Assembly: GCF_031877795.1 (NCBI RefSeq)
Contig: NC_133931.1
Span: 23,558,264 to 23,622,263, forward strand
Length of the DNA stretch: 64,000 bases
Reading direction: 5' to 3'
From: Strix aluco
Taxonomy: Eukaryota; Chordata; Aves; Strigiformes; Strigidae
In this document: positions 42,701 to 51,530 of the stretch, piece after piece
How the letters are laid out: each line of letters opens with the position of its first letter
Numbering within the stretch: position 1 is the first letter of the stretch
Position numbers and translations under genes: made by a program
The notes under the pieces: model-generated
Database searches by the model: none
What the model saw: only the letters and a program-made list of their open reading frames with translations
Told to the model about the DNA's origin: nothing

Positions 42701-45700
42701 TGAAAAATAGCCTTTGCTTTCCACAATAATGACAATATGATAATTTGTATCTTAAATAGAGACACAATTTTAAAAATTTATCCAATTCCAAACCTTTTCA
42801 GGTAAGACTAATTGTTCCCCATTTTTATTCTTATCTTTTGCTAGTATACTTTTACCTCTTCATTATAATTTAACCACATTTCAAAGTAAGTGTTTTTAAA
42901 ACATGAAGAGAAACATCTTGTTCAGAAATTGCCTAAACAATTATTTGAAGGTTTTGAAATTATCCTCAAAATGTTATGAAAACACGATATACCTCAAACC
43001 AGAAAATTTCTTTCAAACAACTTCTGTTTCAGTATACTCACATAATACAAAATAAATACATTATATGGGAAAACTCAGAAACTGTAGTATTATCAGCATG
43101 CTAAAGCACTTAAAGATTGAGTACATAAAACTGTAAACAAAATCCCCAAATGATTACTTTAAACGATACAGTGAAAAGAGGGATGAAAGAAAAAATTGTT
43201 GTGGAAGTTATTTTGATAACCTGTTTTGTTTGTCCACGTTTGAGCAGGAAGGCTTCAACTTCTGAAAAATATGTGCATGAAAATAACTGATAGGCACAGC
43301 TGTTTGTAAGAACTGCATCTTACGTGGACAGGGTTTTTGTAGGGGTTTGGGGATAGAGTGAAACATTAAGAGTTTCATTATCCAAACCCCCCAGTCTCTA
43401 GGTTTAGCTCCCCATCTACTGCACTGGAAACTTGTGCCTCCTCACTCTGATTCTACAGCATTGTATTCCAGGTATCAGGAGCTAGAGAGAAGCTGCTACC
43501 ATGCAAAACAGAGAGGTACATGCATTTCCCCTTTCGTGTTCAACAGCTGGGGGCATCAATCTGTCAGATAACTTGGGAGGGTAATATGCCACCATTACAT
43601 GATGCAGGGAATGTCCTTGTATCAGGGCTCCATCCACTCTAGAAATAAGTCAGTTACTGTGTAAACCTCTGATTATGTGTAATTGCATCTGAGCAAACTG
43701 ATGCACCTGCCTCAAGCTCGTTCTTTGAGGTCAGCGGGGCTCAATGCAGGAATAAGGATTCATCAGTTTTGTTTTTAATTTAGAATTGTGGCTTTAGATA
43801 CACAGAAGATCAAATTTATAAGCCCGTGGTAAATAACCCTAGAAGTGCTTTCAAAAACTGATAAATTAAGCTAACTGTAATTCATTACTTTTATGTACCT
43901 TCATAGATTTTATATATTAGATGTTGAAAGGAAAAATGAAATCTGAAACAAAAATCACTTTTTATTTATATTTTTTGCTGACTTGCTATATTTCACACAG
44001 CTTGTACAAAAGTATAGACTAACTTATTCTCAGCTGTTAGCACCACAATACACCATTTGCATTTTAACAGAACATTTATTATGAAAAACCCAAGTTTCAC
44101 CGAAGTGTTATAATTCCCTAAAATGTTGACCTTAACACTATGTTTCTGGAAAATACTTTAAAAAACAACAACTGTTTTCCATTATTAAACAAATAAGATT
44201 TAATAAAAACTTAAATATAAAGGATTTAACATACTTGTCCCATTCACTGTAATCCCGTGGTATGTTTTTCTTGTTGCTGTGTTTGTTTAGTAATTTTTTG
44301 TTCTGAAAGAGAAACAGCCAGCCTGTAAGACAATTTTTTAAAGTGGAAATTCACAGCCTTTTTGTTTTGTTTTGTTTCTGCAATACATATTCCTAGTAAC
44401 TAACATTATTCATGACTAATCTCAGCATCTGGAAAACTTAATTCATCTTGCTTTAAAGAAAATCTTCATGTATGTCACATATTGTTATAATCTGAGGAGC
44501 TCTTCAGTCTCCCACTTTCTCTCCACTGCCCTGTTACATGTCGCAGAAGCACTGAATAAAACTTTCAGACAGGAGACTGCCCTTCCTAATTTGCATCTTG
44601 CGCTGCCATCTTCCAAATGATCTTTCAACACAGCAAGGGAGAACTCAGTCTTGGGAAAGCCCAGCCTCGTGATAAGGTGTTTGACACTGAGATTGAATCA
44701 GTAACCTCAATTTAGGCCACACATTCCCAAGAGAATGCAACGCACAGATTCTCACAGTCCATGGAACCCTCACAACTTAGAAATACTTCAAAATAGCATC
44801 TGGACTTCTTTTGACTATTTCACACTCCATTCAAGCTAATTCCCAAGATTATTTACACTCATCCTAGCTTTTAGACAAGCTCCATCACTGAATTTGCCTT
44901 GCCTAGAATTTATTCTTAGGACCTTCCTGAAACAGATTTGACTGACTTATATCACAACCCATCTCCTACACTAATGGAACCTATTTCCATATCTGGCACC
45001 TTTGGCATCTCTTCTGCCCCTGTCATGAGACTGTATTTCTGATATAGCCCTCCCTGCTTGTTGACTTCAACAATACTTAATAGCAAGGTGTGGTTCCAAA
45101 CAGGTATTCCACGGTGGAACAGCCAGTTCAAAATATTCCCATCTACTCCGTCCTGGCCATTTAGCCCTCCTCTTACCTTGTAATCCAGCATTTGCTGAGT
45201 TAGGCGAATGTAATTGTTTCTGGAGTTGCAGATTTACAATTATCTGGGTTCAAACAATCTGATTGAGACTACAGTACAATCCCTAAATATCTGTATCAGT
45301 TCAACTGAATATGTGATAAACTGGACCAAAGAAACAAGCAGCAACCTCTTAAAACTAGATTTACCAGTGGTGACACTGGAACAAGGAAATACTTCTGCAG
45401 TTGGATGTAAACACCTCAATTTACATAATGCAAATGTGGCCCTTCCTGTAAACACTTCTATCTATAATGTTAGGTTACACAAACATTCATAGTGCATAAC
45501 TTCAGAATTACTCTTAATGCTCTCAGTCTTTCAAGAAGCTAGACAAAATGACAAATACATTTAATGATCAGCACATGTTTGGAGGAGGCAACTCCTAAAT
45601 ACGGCTTCCTGAAACATGAGTTATCATTATGTATGCATCCTGGTATATATTACAAACTTACTAATTTAATAAATACTAAATTTTTTTTCAAACCAGAAAT

Positions 45701-48700
45701 CCTTAACTTAATGAGAACAAAAATAGTGAAACTCTCAGAAGAAAACTCATAATGTATTTACACTAATGCAACTTTAATTTAGGGAGAGAACTGTGGCATG
45801 TCCTTTTAAGGAATAAGGCAGAAGTGTTGACTCAAACATGCACAATTTTTAAAATTCTAGGTCTTGTATTCTTGAGACCATTGTAACCAAGTTGCAGCTC
45901 CAGCAGAGTCAGGAATTTCTCTGTAATATTTCAGAACATCTCATCCAAGAGGCTTTGATGAAAAATGTATGTTTGCACGCTCTGGAACTAAAACAAAATA
46001 AAAATCTCTGCCCTTGTCATTTTTCTTGCCAGAACTCACAATGCATGGATCCCACAGGGTTTGAAGCCCAGTGAACAATTTCTGGACCAATGATCAAAGC
46101 ACGTACTGGCTTCAGTTCACATGACACAGAATTTGGCCTTGGTTCTCCTCTGGGCCCTGCACGATGGCCTAAGACATTACTATTACTATTCTGTGTCAGC
46201 TAACCAGTATTCTTTTTTAGTTCAGAGTATCCACAATAATATGAAGGATCTATAGATATCATCACTGGATTTTTATAACACAGAACTTGGAATGTGTGTT
46301 ACATGCCCTGGACTGTAGCATGAGGTGGTATCTGAGGACAGAAATCTTTCTGGAATAGTATTAGGAAACTGTGTTTGGCAAAGGAACCTAAGTCTACTGA
46401 AATCCCATCAATACAGTCTTTTGGAAGTGAGTATCTTTAAACCCATGCTTTAGTTCTGTCCTGGAAAAAGTGAGGCAGCAAAAATAATAATTAAGCAAGT
46501 GGACAGTTAAGAACAGAAAAACTTAAGTTTGTCTCTCCAATCCTCTTTTATTTTGCAGTATAGATGTAACCTCACAGTCCTGGCCAGTGTGGAAGAAAAA
46601 CAGGGGTGTAAGACAGAAACTTCCATACTGTGTTAGAGGGAAATACTGCATAAAATTCACTCTTTTTCTATACATTTTTTGAAAATCTTCCCCATGACTT
46701 CACATCAATAAAAAGAAAATATCATACAGAGTTATAAGCTGTTAGTAGTGAATTGAAACTGTACCTATGTATAGTATCAACAAGAAAATCTGGTTACAGA
46801 CACAAGAAGATGCTTTCATTTACCAAACTTGTACCTATTGGTGCAATCCACTGGTTTAGGGTCAATAAGGATTTACGGAATTGGCTTCCTTGAAGATACT
46901 GAACTTTTTATGCATCAGATCAGGTGAACAGTCTCTAATCAAATAACAACATAAAATTATGGAAGGGTTTGTGGATTTCTTTCTATCAGAGAGGAAAAAT
47001 TTATCGTGCCAACTTATTACTCGATACCACATTACAAAATTATGTGATGCCAGTGTAAAAAATAGTTAGTCCTAACTGATTAATAAAACATGCTTAAAAA
47101 TGGTAAGATTTATCAGCAAGAAAGAAAAGAAATAAAACCTGATTAATTATATTAATCAATTTTTTTGAGATTTTCCATTACAGGTATAAATTTAGTGCAT
47201 ACTATAGAAACAGCTTCTTTTTATTCAGAGGTGATCTAGTAGTGATATAACTGCACTGCTACATAAAAAACCTGAATTCTAAAACTCAATTTCAGGCCTC
47301 CCTTCTCTCTTCCAGGACAAGTTACAATTACTTCAGAGGTCATCTGCTTGAACAAAAAGAATGGAAATCATATACCACAGATATAAGGCTGTATCTAGGT
47401 TTCCTGGATAACAATGCTAACACCTAAACCTTGTATGAAGAACAAAAGTGTTAAAAACTTGACCTGAAGACTGTTGCATGGTTTAAAGTAGGGGAAAAAA
47501 ATCTGCATAAATATTTTGTCTTTGAATGGAGAACACATCCTCTTCAGTAAAACTGTGTATCCTAGGTTTCAAGCTATTTTCCACCATTTTATGCTTACAT
47601 TCTAATCTGGATTCACTGGGTTCACATGATATTTTATTTACCATTTTCTGTTCTAGGAAACACACAGGACATAAATGAAGAGTAAAGCTACAGTGGCACT
47701 CTTCATCTTGGCAAAATAGGGTAGTCAAGAGGAACATACATTGCAAAATGTGAAAGAGGACAGATTAATGAAAAAAACCAAACCAAAACAAAAGCACACC
47801 TTAGTCTCAATACTAACCACTTATAAAGCATTACACTGGAATTCCCAGGCTCTCTGTATACCACATAATGGTGAGTGCCTAGTTATCCCACATGTCTTGG
47901 TTTGATGTCTAAGTACCAGTTGACAGTAAGTAGTAGTTTCTGATAACACAGGAACACAAATCAGGCATTTATTAATACATAATTTGACAAATTTTATTGG
48001 AATAATTAACAATTAGTAAGACATATCACATGACCTATAAGGATCCTTTCATAACACTTCTCACATTGAAACTTCCAAAAGAAAAATCCTTCAGTGAATT
48101 TGTTATAAGTGTTCCAGAATTCTAAAGAAAATAGTGGGAATCAGACTGAAACCATCCATGATAACATCTGACAATTCAAAAAAATCCCATCCCACACCTA
48201 CTTTTCTGCCAGACCCTCCAATAGCACTGCATTTAGTATTAGTAAGAAAAGCTGGTTATAGACAAAACAGGTTTCAGGCAGATAAATGAAAAAAAAAAAC
48301 CAACCCAAACCACCAAACCATGAGGAAACTAAGACCTAGGAAAAAATGTAAATGTTTATTTTGTAGTTCTGAAGATTTGTTAAGTATGCTTTATGTCTAA
48401 AGCTGGAATACCAACTGAAGGTATAAAATAAGGGGAACCAAAGGCTACACACACATCAGTGCAACTCAATACCGAAGTGTCTATGGAGTGAAACAGCTGG
48501 TGGAGATGGTCCAACATCCACACTGTATGTGTTTCAGGATATTTATTTTGTACTAGCTCCTGTCTGGTCTCATGGAACAAAAGCCTGTTAGCAGCTGGAG
48601 AAAATCTCCTGGCATAATTTCATCCAAAAGGAACATAGTTCATATGCTGAAACACCACTTTGAAGTGTGAAACAAAGAATATAAAAGGGTGTTTAAGGAG

Positions 48701-50301
48701 ATTTACTTCAGAAGTGAATTCTTGATCAGAATTAAAATATTATTACAAGGCACATGCTAGTACTAAGGAGGCACTTTTGTTTAAGTACTGATCTCTTGCA
48801 AGGGAACTTAAAGGTTTTTATTTTCTGGTTAACAAAATAAATCTAGTAAGAAAGGCTCAATGACTAGAAGTTTGTACATATAAAATTTCCCAATTTTAGA
48901 AAGACATATAATTAACATACATTAGAAAACTAGAGATACCTGATTAGCAGGAAGACAGCTGCTGGAACAACGAACAGGAGGCAAGTTATCCTGTCTTTCA
49001 TGCAACGTGCCTGCTCTCAGTAACTGTGGTTTCTTATCATCTTCATTCATTTCTGTCACCCAGCTCTGAAAATAAATAAATATCTGTACCTTGCAGTACA
49101 GCAGATATACTTCATAGTCCGCAATGACCCTAACAACTATACTTATAATGCACTGCTCTTCATGGGGAAAAGCAATTAAGAAAAAAAGCGACTGTGCTTT
49201 TTGAGTGAAAAGTAATCAACAAAGAGTTAAAATGGGCATTAAAGATGCGGTGACATTAATTCGAGAAAATAATTTTAAAAACCCCAACATAATCCTTTTA
49301 TCATTTCCTCATTTAGTTAAATAATTACATTCTATTTAGGCACAAGAAGAGGAAGATTGATACAAAGTGATTATATTACTGATCATTATAAATTAAGAGT
49401 TATACTGTACCATCAGCTCACTATTAATTGTTTCCCATTCTTCAGCTGTGAAATCAGAAGCTGTGGCTGCAGGCTTATCTTTTCTCAGAGCTCTGCTCCT
49501 TGGATCTAAATGCTCAATACGCTTTTCACAAAACAATGTAAGTTCAGGATAACATCCCTCTTCACCAGACCTTTAAAATGCAATGATATAAAAGTGACAA
49601 AAAAGAACTAAACTGCACTGTGTCCTCCGTATTTCTCTCCATGTGTAGTCTCTCTGAGTAGTCACCACAGTGACTGCGGAGGACTATTTTTCCTGTTACA
49701 ACTGAATTCTACTATCACCTAACAACATTTTGATCAGAAAATTCCAGTGAGTTAATCTTCAACCATTTTCCAGTGGACACTCATACACAGTTCAAATTAT
49801 CATCACAGTACTCATAAAAAAATGCTCGTGTAATTTTCAGCAAAAGTTAAAACATGCATGGCATCTGAAATTACCACAAACAGGCAAGATGGCTTCACAA
49901 CAGAACCAAAATCCAGCAGCAGTATTTGAGAAAAACCTGACATTGCGTTACTCAGACCTTTTGGATGGTTAAAACAGGACCTGCATTTCTAGCGTTATCA
50001 TTTGGACACTTTTAACATGATTAGTTTAACTTCATATTTTAATTTTTAAATTAGAAAGTCACAAAGAGGTTCAAGACAAATATAGTATTTAGGTACAGGT
50101 TCCTTCTAATTTTACAGAACAGGAATATAATTAGTAAAGAAAGTAAGAAAATATGGTTTACCTTAATACCCTGAGAATCTTTTCCAGGTGTTTAACATCT
50201 GTGCATTTTTCAATGAACTTGTAGTCTAGATGACCAATAGGTATTTGGTATGTTTTAGTAGTTCCTTGGTCCAGCAAAAATGGCACTGACTCGTCACCCA
50301 T
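6650..50301 (-). CDS. SPAG1: SPAG1 (sperm-associated antigen 1), TPR co-chaperone; gene-wide CDS span, 18 coding exons
   Basis: SPAG1 is a cytoplasmic HSP70/HSP90 co-chaperone that helps preassemble axonemal dynein arms; human mutations cause primary ciliary dyskinesia (known of the family). I joined 18 exons by GT-AG sites and phase. They total 2,919 nt, giving 972 residues plus stop, against about 926 in human. ATG at 50,299-50,301 has purine at -3 and G at +4, and the protein aligns with human SPAG1 from GTTKT onward. Layout: N-terminal region 1-200, TPR block 1 about 210-320, acidic and charged linker about 320-480, TPR block 2 about 484-600, linker 600-660, TPR block 3 about 660-775, basic stretch, then RPAP3-type C-terminal domain about 850-965. 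Each TPR block keeps the K-N-N-K-R carboxylate clamp. POLR2K lies upstream on the same strand, as in human. Confidence 0.96.
6937..7314 (-). CDS. SPAG1: SPAG1 coding exon 17, C-terminal domain
   Basis: Encodes residues 804-929. The first 45 residues are a poorly conserved acidic linker. From SNAYDFGQIINA (about residue 850) the sequence follows the RPAP3_C domain, including LSNKLEGE and VYQHLFYLSKAERFK, which closely match human SPAG1. In RPAP3 this domain contacts the R2TP ATPase core; the same role in SPAG1 is a family inference. Phase 0 at both ends. Confidence 0.96.
7315..9226 (-). other. SPAG1 intron 17, unique AT-rich sequence
   Basis: GT-AG intron of 1.9 kb. Short open frames occur on both strands, but none has splice borders or a recognisable product. 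I recognise no repeat. Confidence 0.6.
9227..9391 (-). CDS. SPAG1: SPAG1 coding exon 16, end of TPR block 3
   Basis: Encodes residues 749-803. NYQASVDDFKRVLLIDPN completes the third TPR block, and LEEVTQLLNL is its capping helix. A strongly basic run, KKKRKK, then leads into the linker. Human SPAG1 has NYQKSLIDLNKV and LEEVTRLLNL at the same place. Phase 0 at both ends. Confidence 0.96.
9392..12667 (-). other. SPAG1 intron 16
   Basis: GT-AG intron of 3.3 kb. AT-rich with no gene or confidently classed repeat. The frames at 9,609-9,830, 11,019-11,249 and 11,870-12,145 have no splice context or recognisable motif and look like chance. Confidence 0.55.
12668..12794 (-). CDS. SPAG1: SPAG1 coding exon 15, TPR block 3
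   Basis: Encodes residues 707-748 (ALCYLKLYKYEEAKQDCD onward). It contains clamp residues K735 and R739 in IKAFYRRALA. The first base completes the arginine codon begun in exon 14, and the exon ends in phase 0. Confidence 0.96.
13698..13839 (-). CDS. SPAG1: SPAG1 coding exon 14, start of TPR block 3
   Basis: Encodes residues 660-705. LKNEGNDFVKKGKYEEAV supplies clamp residues K670 and N674; YTNR supplies N705. Human has LKEEGNQCVNDKNYKDAL here. The exon opens with two bases of the Arg659 codon and ends with two bases of Arg706. Confidence 0.96.
13840..16812 (-). other. SPAG1 intron 13, no recognised element
   Basis: GT-AG intron of 3.0 kb, AT-rich. The frames at 15,869-16,307 and 16,399-16,746 are unsupported: no splice borders and no family resemblance. 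Confidence 0.55.
16813..16988 (-). CDS. SPAG1: SPAG1 coding exon 13, linker after TPR block 2
   Basis: Encodes residues 601-658. The segment DQDGPSWRQKLPPIPVVP matches the conserved human ELDGPNWREKLSPIPAVP. The remainder is a polar, low-conservation linker to TPR block 3. It begins with the last base of Arg600 and ends with the first base (C) of Arg659. Confidence 0.96.
16989..21343 (-). other. SPAG1 intron 12
   Basis: GT-AG intron of 4.4 kb, AT-rich. Purine-rich sequence runs around 20,100-20,340 on the plus strand. I see no gene and no repeat I can classify. Confidence 0.55.
21344..21496 (-). CDS. SPAG1: SPAG1 coding exon 12, TPR block 2
   Basis: Encodes residues 550-599. PFSLKPLLRRAMA gives clamp residues K559 and R563, followed by the helix YRQAYIDYKTVLQID, nearly identical to human YGKAYVDYKTVLQID. 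The exon begins with one base of Arg549 and ends with two bases of Arg600. Confidence 0.97.
21497..24635 (-). other. SPAG1 intron 11
   Basis: GT-AG intron of 3.1 kb. It holds the CR1 piece at 22.2-22.8 kb and an A-rich CCAAACCAAAAC tract at 24,200-24,230. The rest is unique AT-rich sequence. Confidence 0.6.
22196..22815 (-). mobile_element. CR1 LINE fragment, degenerate, 5'-truncated
   Basis: The plus strand opens with CACAGAATCATA, the complement of the CR1 3' terminal repeat. It then shows long CR1-like stretches: TCCAACCTTCTGC, CTGGGCAACCTGTT, a GGTTTCTCCTAATA relative of the usual TTCCTAATA, and farther in GGAGGCTGTTGGCCTTC. Divergence and small indels suggest an old copy. It lies in SPAG1 intron 11, in the sense direction of the gene. 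Confidence 0.85.
24636..24735 (-). CDS. SPAG1: SPAG1 coding exon 11, TPR block 2
   Basis: Encodes residues 517-548. DDLSILYSNRAACYLKEGNC is almost identical to the human protein; N529 in YSNR is the second clamp asparagine. The first two bases complete Gly516 and the last two begin Arg549. Confidence 0.97.
25127..25552 (-). CDS. SPAG1: SPAG1 coding exon 10, long linker and start of TPR block 2
   Basis: The largest exon, encoding residues 375-515. Residues up to about 480 are a Ser/Glu/Lys/Gly-rich, probably disordered linker. It includes AAMGNVQRKFHSK, matching human VMGNIQKKLTGK, but is otherwise poorly conserved. From KLKGEGNELFKSGQFGEAV the second TPR block begins, with clamp residues K486 and N490. 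It starts with two bases of Lys374 and ends with the first base of Gly516. Confidence 0.95.
25553..31743 (-). other. SPAG1 intron 9, longest intron, no coding content seen
   Basis: GT-AG intron of 6.2 kb. Low-complexity items are a CATC run at 26,690-26,708, a C12 run at 27,397-27,408, and a 15-bp exact repeat 40 bp apart at 30,291 and 30,331. A weak ancient repeat may lie at 28,190-28,290. Everything else is AT-rich unique sequence. Confidence 0.6.
28190..28290 (+). repeat. Possible ancient amniote interspersed repeat
   Basis: The stretch containing GGGCCCCATTGTGCTACACG followed by a TTTACAATTCTA-like tail resembles an old interspersed repeat I know from reptile and bird DNA (GGCCCCATTGTGCTAGG type). 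I cannot assign its class and judge it from memory only. Confidence 0.35.
31744..31906 (-). CDS. SPAG1: SPAG1 coding exon 9, cap of TPR block 1 and acidic linker
   Basis: Encodes residues 320-373. KNLLEIEKELKVL caps TPR block 1. GKGKRILIQDIEDSEGDGE then matches human TKGKRMVIQEIENSEDEEG, an acidic conserved patch. Starts in phase 0 and ends with one base of Lys374. The donor is GTAATG. Confidence 0.96.
31907..34184 (-). other. SPAG1 intron 8
   Basis: GT-AG intron of 2.3 kb. An A21 run occupies 33,106-33,126. The segment about 33,700-33,970 has phrases (GACTGAACCCAGGTCTTC; TTAGGCACCTAAACT) reminiscent of very old amniote repeats, too degraded to classify. No gene seen. Confidence 0.5.
34185..34291 (-). 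CDS. SPAG1: SPAG1 coding exon 8, TPR block 1
   Basis: Encodes residues 285-319. LMRRATVHNQLQNYQTAIED includes clamp residue R287. The human equivalent is LLRRATTYKHQNKLREATED. The first two bases complete Ala284; it ends in phase 0 with the donor GTAAAG. Confidence 0.96.
34711..35144 (-). mobile_element. Solo LTR of an endogenous retrovirus (class II/ERVK-like), 434 bp
   Basis: Bounded by TG...CA ends (TGTCGGAGTC at the left, CTCCTACA at the right on the plus strand) and flanked by an exact 6-bp direct repeat CCCATG (34,705-34,710 and 35,145-35,150). The minus strand starts TGTAGGAGTC and has an AATAAA hexamer near 34,800, placing the LTR antisense to the plus strand. A 6-bp duplication fits class II (ERVK-type) integration. 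No internal viral sequence adjoins it. It lies in SPAG1 intron 7, in the same direction as the gene. Confidence 0.85.
35380..35510 (-). CDS. SPAG1: SPAG1 coding exon 7, TPR block 1
   Basis: Encodes residues 241-283. AYNNRAQAEIKLQDW and DCEKVLDMEPGNVK closely match human AYNNRAQAEIKLQNW and DCEKVLELEPGNVK. N253 and K283 are clamp residues. It opens with one base of Arg240 and ends with one base of Ala284. Confidence 0.97.
35830..37462 (+). mobile_element. CR1 LINE, 5' part of a long degenerate copy
   Basis: Plus-strand sequence with CR1 ORF1/ORF2 remnants, including text like GACCTAGTGACAAAGGACAC and TTCTTTGCCTCAGCCTTCAT, both standard CR1 phrases. All long frames are broken, so no protein is made. 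The left border is unclear and may lie as far out as about 35,640. It continues after the inserted LTR. Confidence 0.75.
37463..37814 (-). mobile_element. Solo LTR of an avian endogenous retrovirus inserted in CR1
   Basis: The plus strand runs from TGTAATGGTTTAGCC to GGCTAAACCAGGACA. Both ends belong to a common bird LTR type whose sense strand begins TGTCCTGGTTT and ends CCATTACA. Here it reads on the minus strand. A minus-strand ATTAAA near 37,570 may be the poly(A) signal, and an AAC/AAT-rich stretch lies at about 37,590-37,630. The terminal inverted repeat TGGTTTAGCC/GGCTAAACCA is perfect. I see no exact target duplication and no viral genes. Confidence 0.75.
37815..39355 (+). mobile_element. 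CR1 LINE, 3' part with ORF2 remnants and 3' end
   Basis: Continues the CR1 copy after the LTR: GAGGAAGATAAAGTTATGAA, then reverse-transcriptase-region remnants (for example GATACAAAGCTGGGGGG and GGGCCATATTAGCAAGACC). It ends with AGGCTGCCCAGAGGGGTTGT and TTATTCTATGATTTTA, the CR1 3' terminus. It has many frameshifts and stops. It lies antisense to SPAG1 in intron 6. Confidence 0.88.
41386..41491 (-). CDS. SPAG1: SPAG1 coding exon 6, start of TPR block 1
   Basis: Encodes residues 206-239. The core ATREKEKGNEAFATGDYMEA matches human ATREKEKGNEAFNSGDYEEA. K219 and N223 are clamp residues. Two bases at the start complete Gly205; two at the end begin Arg240. The donor is GTGAGC. Confidence 0.97.
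41987..42105 (-). CDS. SPAG1: SPAG1 coding exon 5
   Basis: Encodes residues 166-204. It begins FDVEKECSRIDEG (human FDVEKECLKIDED) and ends EKNIDTT before Gly205 (human ETRIDTAG). The acceptor AAG is less pyrimidine-rich than the others, but phase and alignment fix it. One base at each end is shared with neighbouring codons. Confidence 0.95.
42106..44234 (-). other. SPAG1 intron 4, no recognised element
   Basis: GT-AG intron of 2.1 kb. No gene or repeat recognised. Confidence 0.55.
44235..44302 (-). CDS. SPAG1: SPAG1 coding exon 4 (short)
   Basis: A 68-nt exon encoding residues 143-164. It is a Lys/Asn-rich stretch ending PRDYSEWDK (human PRDYAEWDK). A strong CTCTTTCAG acceptor and a GTATGT donor bound it. 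Starts in phase 0 and ends with two bases of Lys165. Confidence 0.95.
44303..48939 (-). other. SPAG1 intron 3
   Basis: GT-AG intron of 4.6 kb. It carries an A-rich CCAAACCAAAAC tract at 47,771-47,793 and a related one near 48,290. Frames at 45,214-45,492 and 47,483-47,746 have no splice borders or recognisable product. No classed repeat. Confidence 0.55.
48940..49065 (-). CDS. SPAG1: SPAG1 coding exon 3
   Basis: Encodes residues 101-142. SWVTEMNEDDKK aligns with human SWVSEIKKEEDK and DNLPPVRCSSSCL with DNLPPVRGSNSCL. Phase 0 at both ends, 42 codons. Confidence 0.96.
49411..49570 (-). CDS. SPAG1: SPAG1 coding exon 2
   Basis: Encodes residues 48-100. SGEEGCYPELTLFCEKRIEH and SRALRKDKPAATA match the human N-terminal region; FTAEEWE is identical. 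One base at the start completes Arg47; it ends in phase 0 with the donor GTACAG. Confidence 0.96.
50162..50301 (-). CDS. SPAG1: SPAG1 coding exon 1, with start codon
   Basis: The exon starts at 50,303 after a TTTAG acceptor, and the ATG is two bases inside it. Encodes residues 1-46, opening MGDESVPFLLDQ. This differs from human until GTTKTYQIPIGHLDYKFIEK (human GTTKTFKIPIEHLDFKYIEK). G at -3 and +4 supports the start. Confidence 0.95.
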
Positions 50302-50303
50302 AA

Positions 50304-51530
50304 CTAAATATTAAAAGGAAAAAATGTAGTGATTCTGTAAGCACTTAGTTGTATTTTGAAGCAATGCTAATATAAGGAGTAACCCTGCTCATGCTCTGAA
50401 GTACTACTCTATTATGCAAGCAAACTTATTGCCACAAAAGAAAAATTTCAAATTTGAAGACCTGATCACACAAATTGTTCTTGATGGAAGTTTACTGACA
50501 GAAGTATGGTTATATACGAGATATATTTTGGAAAAAGAATATGTACAACTCTACTGCTTCTGCAAGGCAGAACAAGTCAGAAAGACTGCAAAAAGAAAAA
50601 TTGCCAAATTTTGCTTACCACATTCTCTATTTCTCTTTCAACACAATATGGTATTACCCATTTTAAGCAAGTGTGGTAGGCATGAAGGAGAACATGGTGC
50701 AGGACCCTCTACTTCTGTCAGAGGGAAGATGTTAACCAACTTACTGTATCTAATGGAATGATAACCTTTGCATTCTCTGTAGCCAAAATAAATCCAGTTG
50801 TTTGTCTTTCCTCACTAACTGCATTTTCTGGGCCTCTGATTATATTACTATACTAATCTGAATCTTTTCCAGTAAGCCTGTAACGGATGGTGTTCAAATT
50901 GGACACTTCCTGTCTCCCTGTACCTTTGATCTGCTTATCTGCATCTTCTTCTATTTTGATTCCAAGCTCTATGGTGCAGAAATATTTTTTTTTCCCCATG
51001 TTATATAGTGCTTAAAGTGATCAGTTATTTTAACACGTATGATAAGGGCAGCTAGCTGGTATGTGGTAACAACTATGGATATAAACCCAGTTGAAATAAT
51101 TGTGTTCTAATGCCATAATTACACATATTAATTTGTAGTTACACAAAAGTGTTTACAATACAGTATCACTTAAATAGCAACAGGTCATAATTAGGTATTG
51201 CATAAAGATAGAATTCTACCCCAAGAATTTAACAAGAAAAGAAACAACATGCATGGAGAGACAGATGAATACAGGAAATAATGAGTAAAAAGCAGGAGGG
51301 GTACTCATCACAAAACTGCACGTTTTCTCCCGTTTCAGTATTTCTATAAATGTTAGGAGCAGGGAGTTCCCTCGCGGGCCCAAAGCAGCCCTCAGGCAAC
51401 CGCGGTAACCAGGACGCCGCTGCAGCCAAACGCGCTCCGCCCCGCTCCTCCGGGCGGCTCCCCGCAGCGCCGTGCCCGGCTCCGCGGCCACCGACAAGAC
51501 GGCTTTCACCCCCCGGAGTCACGAATTTAC
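50304..51530 (-). other. SPAG1 first intron (5' UTR intron)
   Basis: GT-AG intron of 1.2 kb between the non-coding first exon and the ATG exon. The plus-strand frame 50,414-50,761 lies within it and looks like chance: no splice context and no family. Confidence 0.6.

Noticed and set aside
50414-50761. 115-codon plus-strand frame in the first SPAG1 intron
   Set aside because: No splice borders, promoter or recognisable motif; antisense to an intron.
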